NCBI GenBank assembly: GCA_938005345.1
Contig: CALLNG010000040.1
Span: 1-7,383 of the forward strand
Direction: 5' to 3'
DNA length: 7,383 nt
Source: an uncultured Clostridia bacterium
GTDB lineage: Bacteria > Bacillota > Clostridia > RUG12999
Shown: piece by piece, positions 5,625 through 7,383 of the stretch
Position numbering within the stretch: position 1 is the stretch's first letter
Layout of the letters: each line of letters starts with the position of its first letter
Program-made: the position numbers and the translations under genes
The notes under the pieces: generated by a model
The model's input: the letters and a program-made list of their open reading frames with translations, nothing else
What the model was told of the DNA's origin: nothing
The model's database searches: none

Positions 5625-6068
5625 ATGAATCGAGAAAATAAAAAGAAAAAATTTGAAAAAGGCTATTATAAAAAACATCCCAGCAGTGATAGTTTTATCT
5701 GCAAGGTCTGTGGAAGATTGGTAGTTTCTGCTGGCGCGGGAAGCAATCACCGGAACCACTGCCCAAACTGTCTCAGCAGTCAACATGTAGATGTGGAACC
5801 GGGAGACCGCGAATCCGACTGTGGAGGTGTGATGGAACCAATAGCAGTTTGGGTACGCAAAGGCGGAGAATGGGCAATGATTCATCGATGCCGCCAATGT
5901 GGTGAAATGCATTCTAACCGTGTCGCCGCTGATGATAATCCGATGAAGCTAATGTCAATTGCGATGAAACCACTCTGTTTGCCGCCCTTCCCATTAGAAC
6001 GAATTGAAGAAATGACCAATTTAATGGCGGGAGATGGTTGCATGAAACAATACAATGCAAAATCTTGA
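5625..6068 (+). CDS. RNHCP-domain zinc-ribbon protein
   Basis: This small protein (147 residues from the ATG at 5625) contains the whole RNHCP domain, a family of unknown function named for the motif seen here at residues 43-47. Likely metal ligands are C26-x-x-C29, C46-P-N-C49, C66 and C89-x-x-C92. Other family landmarks are H-V-D-x-x-P-G-D-R (54-62), M-E-P-I-A-V-W-V (70-77), W-A-M-I-H-R-C (83-89) and D-D-N-P (103-106). The N-terminus is lysine-rich (K6-K9), with no signal peptide or membrane segment, so it is cytoplasmic and perhaps binds nucleic acid or ribosomes; that is inference only. AAGGAG (5608-5613) lies 11 nt before the ATG at 5625. An in-frame ATG at 5604 would add seven residues but has no ribosome site and would place that purine run inside the gene. 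The gene follows the structured leader and terminator, with yabP 139 bp downstream. Confidence 0.88.
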   Translation: MNRENKKKKFEKGYYKKHPSSDSFICKVCGRLVVSAGAGSNHRNHCPNCLSSQHVDVEPGDRESDCGGVMEPIAVWVRKGGEWAMIHRCRQCGEMHSNRVAADDNPMKLMSIAMKPLCLPPFPLERIEEMTNLMAGDGCMKQYNAKS

Positions 6069-6093
6069 TGAGAGGAAAAATAGTGTTTTAGAT

Positions 6094-6111
6094 AAGGGGG
6101 ACAGCCTCCTT
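6094..6111 (+). other. Short GC-rich hairpin after the RNHCP gene
   Basis: AAGGGGG (6094-6100) pairs with CCTCCTT (6105-6111) around an ACAG loop, with one G-U pair. No T-run follows, so it is not a typical terminator. It may be an mRNA 3'-end stabiliser or a weak termination site before yabP. An overlapping stem GCCT/AGGC (6104-6107 with 6113-6116) competes with it. Confidence 0.4.
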
Positions 6112-6143
6112 TAGGCTTTAATGAATGGGAAATTGGAGATTCG

Positions 6144-6172
6144 GTATAAGTTTCTTCCTGCTTTCATATAAT
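6144..6172 (+). promoter_or_regulatory. Sigma-E-like sporulation promoter of yabP-yabQ
   Basis: CATATAAT (6165-6172) matches the sigma-E -10 consensus CATACA(A/C/T)T at all but one position. GTATAAG (6144-6150) is a partial match to the -35 element, 14 bp upstream, the usual spacing. In Bacillus subtilis yabP and yabQ are sigma-E genes, which supports this reading. TATAAT is also contained in it (6167-6172), but no TTGACA-like box lies at the right distance for sigma-A. Confidence 0.5.
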
Positions 6173-6207
6173 GAACTGATATCATTCTTGGAGTGGAGGT
6201 GGCAGAA

Positions 6208-6489
6208 ATGCCCGAAGAAAAAAAGAATTTGGTTCACAATGTGATATTAGAGGGACGAAAGAAGTTATCTATTTCTGGCGTACAGGATGTCGATAGTTTT
6301 GATGAAAACCTAATAGAGATTTATACGGAAATGGGGGCTATGGATGTGAAAGGGGCGGAACTGCATATTTGCAATTTGAGCCTTGAATCAGGAGAATTTG
6401 TTGTAGAAGGAGAGATTGATAGTATCTCTTATCAAGACAAATCAGCAGAAGAGAATAAAGAAGGTTTTTTCAAACGTTTGTTTAAGTAA
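6208..6489 (+). CDS. yabP: Sporulation protein YabP
   Basis: This 93-residue soluble beta-rich protein belongs to the YabP/YqfC family, which in Bacillus subtilis is needed in the mother cell for spore-coat assembly. Family landmarks are H-N-V-I-L-E-G-R-K-K-L (10-20), I-S-G-V-Q-D-V-D-S-F-D (22-32), the central L-x-I-C-N-L-S-L-E-S-G (52-62) and the C-terminal G-F-F-K-R-L-F-K (86-93). The ATG at 6208 is chosen because GGAGG (6195-6199) lies 8 nt upstream. The in-frame GTG codons at 6193 and 6199 fall before or within that ribosome site and are unlikely starts. yabQ follows 30 bp downstream on the same strand. The RNHCP gene, not the S4-domain gene (hslR/yabO) common at this spot in Bacillus, precedes it. 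Confidence 0.92.
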   Translation: MPEEKKNLVHNVILEGRKKLSISGVQDVDSFDENLIEIYTEMGAMDVKGAELHICNLSLESGEFVVEGEIDSISYQDKSAEENKEGFFKRLFK

Positions 6490-6519
6490 AAAATAAAAAT
6501 GGAACGGAGGTGCGGAAAA

Positions 6520-7017
6520 TTGACAGTATCCATCAATGAGCAAACCATTATTTTTCTTTCCTGCGTTTTAGCTGGCAGTTTGATTGGATTTGTATTTGAT
6601 ATTTTCCGCATCATCCGAACAGCATATAAATTGAATAAAGTTTTTACCACTATTTCAGATTTTTGTTTTTGGCTGGTTGCCTTATTCATCGTGTTTACCA
6701 CAATTTACGTCACGGGAGATGGTCAGATTCGATGGTTTGTATTTTTTGGCTGTGGCATCGGTTTTTTACTTTATTTGGTTAGCATCAGCCCGCTTATCAT
6801 AAAAAGCATGATAAAAGTTATCCGTGCAATGAATTTCTTTTTATGGAACAGTATGCGTTTTATTTTAAAACCGTTTATCAAAATTTTTAGATTTTTTGTG
6901 AAAAAAACTGGGTTTGTGAGAAAATTTGTAAAAAGTGCACAAAGAAAATCCGGAGAAAAGTGCAAAAAAACACTTGAAAAGTTGCGTAAAATTGGTATAA
7001 TAGTAAGGAAGGTATAA
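6520..7017 (+). CDS. yabQ: Spore cortex biosynthesis membrane protein YabQ
   Basis: YabQ is an integral membrane protein required for spore cortex formation in Bacillus subtilis, targeted to the membrane around the forespore. Here it has 165 residues, with hydrophobic segments at about 8-29, 44-65 and 70-93. A fourth, amphipathic and basic segment at about 105-126 is followed by a strongly basic tail (residues 127-165) expected on the mother-cell cytoplasmic side. The TTG at 6520 is preferred because CGGAGG (6505-6510) lies 9 nt upstream; the in-frame ATG at 6499 has no ribosome site and would put that motif inside the gene. The family is poorly conserved in sequence, so the call rests on membrane topology and on its place between yabP and divIC. 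Its 3' end carries the divIC promoter. Confidence 0.88.
   Translation: MTVSINEQTIIFLSCVLAGSLIGFVFDIFRIIRTAYKLNKVFTTISDFCFWLVALFIVFTTIYVTGDGQIRWFVFFGCGIGFLLYLVSISPLIIKSMIKVIRAMNFFLWNSMRFILKPFIKIFRFFVKKTGFVRKFVKSAQRKSGEKCKKTLEKLRKIGIIVRKV
6974..7001 (+). promoter_or_regulatory. Vegetative promoter for divIC inside the yabQ 3' end
   Basis: TTGAAA (6974-6979) and a perfect TATAAT (6996-7001) are 16 bp apart, with TG at 6993-6994 giving an extended -10. The predicted start is near 7008, overlapping the yabQ stop region. This would uncouple divIC, needed in growing cells, from the sporulation genes upstream. The GGTATAAT octamer recurs at 7011-7018 without a matching -35. Confidence 0.75.
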
Positions 7018-7022
7018 TTTAA

Positions 7023-7064
7023 ATGATACATAAGAAGCTGCAACAGAGAATGCGAGGAAAATGA
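7023..7064 (+). CDS. Possible 13-codon leader frame overlapping the divIC start
   Basis: An ATG at 7023 with AAGGAAGG (7005-7012) 10 nt upstream reads M-I-H-K-K-L-Q-Q-R-M-R-G-K and stops at TGA 7062-7064, overlapping the divIC ATG in an ATGATGA arrangement typical of translational coupling. It may be a coupling leader peptide. The ribosome site falls within a few bases of the predicted promoter start at about 7008, so it would be available mainly on longer transcripts from yabP. It could well be chance. Confidence 0.25.
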   Translation: MIHKKLQQRMRGK

Positions 7065-7360
7065 TGAGAAAAAAGAAACGAAAATTCCAATTTCATAAAT
7101 TGCTAATCGTTGCAGGCATCGTGATTTTTCAGGGGTATTTGATTTTAACGATTATCATGCAGCAATTCTCCATACAGGAAGGACAGCAAGAATTATCTGC
7201 CTATCAACAAGAGCTGGCGGATGAGCAGCAGGAAGCGGCACAACTTGACAGTCAAATGCAGCAGCAAAATGACCCGGCTTATATGGAGCAGATGGCGAGG
7301 GAAAAATTAGGGCTTTATAAAAGCACAGAAAAAATTTTTATTGATGGCGCTAACCGGTAA
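7061..7360 (+). CDS. divIC: Septum formation initiator DivIC (FtsB family)
   Basis: DivIC is a bitopic division protein that works with FtsL and DivIB at the septum. The 98-99 residues show the expected layout: a short basic cytoplasmic N-terminus (M-R-K-K-K-R-K), one membrane segment at about 12-33, a glutamine-rich extracytoplasmic coiled coil at about 37-69 (repeated Q-Q-E), and the conserved C-terminal Y-M-E-Q-M-A-R-E-K-L-G-L (73-84 from the second Met). Two adjacent starts exist: ATG 7061 lies 3 nt from GAGG (7054-7057), while ATG 7064 lies 6 nt away and is probably the main start, removing one residue. It follows yabQ by 43 bp, as in Bacillus subtilis, and has its own promoter in the yabQ end. 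Distinction from other FtsB/FtsL-like proteins rests on this context. Confidence 0.92.
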   Translation: MMRKKKRKFQFHKLLIVAGIVIFQGYLILTIIMQQFSIQEGQQELSAYQQELADEQQEAAQLDSQMQQQNDPAYMEQMAREKLGLYKSTEKIFIDGANR

Positions 7361-7377
7361 GAAGAATAGTGACCGGT
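7353..7377 (+). repeat. Inverted repeat ACCGGT at the divIC end
   Basis: ACCGGT occurs at 7353-7358, spanning the divIC stop, and again at 7372-7377; being self-complementary, the two copies can pair around a 13-nt loop. The window ends 6 nt later, so whether a T-run follows cannot be seen. It may be part of a terminator or a protein site. Confidence 0.3.
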
Positions 7378-7383
7378 GCAGCT

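Noticed and set aside
5451..5912. 153-residue open frame on the minus strand over the leader and the RNHCP gene
   Set aside because: It lies opposite a gene with a clear domain and a leader with clear transcription signals. Its translation shows no recognisable motif.
6121..6171. 16-codon frame between the RNHCP gene and yabP
   Set aside because: It has no ribosome site and overlaps the proposed sigma-E promoter.
6521..6526. TTGACA at the yabQ start as a -35 box
   Set aside because: No suitable -10 lies 16-18 bp downstream. The bases are explained by the TTG start codon and the following ACA codon.
1..7383. CRISPR array, tRNA or rRNA genes, insertion sequences, toxin-antitoxin or phage genes
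   Set aside because: No spaced direct repeats, tRNA-like cloverleaf, transposase motifs or defence-type domains were seen on either strand.

Overview
The window looks like chromosome from a moderately AT-rich, endospore-forming member of the Firmicutes, most likely class Clostridia. The evidence is the yabP-yabQ-divIC gene set (spore-coat assembly genes followed by a cell-division gene), strong AGGAGG-type ribosome binding sites, GTG and TTG starts, and TTGACA/TATAAT-type promoters. I cannot place the genus.

Layout. (1) Positions 1-2489, plus strand: the end of an arginine-biosynthesis operon, with argD (N-terminus cut off by the window edge), argF and a GNAT acetyltransferase, tightly spaced and probably co-transcribed. 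(2) Positions 2490-4352, plus strand: a separate unit with its own sigma-A-type promoter (TTGACG-17-TACAAT), one long gene and a strong intrinsic terminator. The protein is a left-handed beta-helix (hexapeptide-repeat) acetyltransferase fused to a roughly 320-residue helical domain of unknown function. (3) Positions 4355-5213, minus strand: pyrE alone, convergent with region 2. Its stop codon lies in the T-tract of the region-2 terminator, and its promoter is about 155 bp upstream of the start codon. (4) Positions 5255-6068, plus strand: a divergent strong promoter, a leader of about 250 nt carrying a six-codon reading frame, a long imperfect hairpin and an intrinsic terminator, then a small zinc-ribbon RNHCP-domain gene. 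(5) Positions 6069-7383, plus strand: yabP, yabQ and divIC. A sigma-E-like promoter precedes yabP, and a vegetative extended -10 promoter sits inside the 3' end of yabQ, so divIC can be expressed outside sporulation.

The most interesting part is the leader in region 4. The left arm of its terminator is exactly complementary over 9 nt to a segment about 140 nt upstream, and further paired blocks extend this into a long interrupted helix. The helix and the terminator cannot form together. A short hairpin could in turn sequester the upstream segment. This is the layout of a transcription attenuator, or alternatively of an abundant structured small RNA, and I do not recognise it as a named class. 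All assignments come from reading the sequence; no database search or folding program was run.
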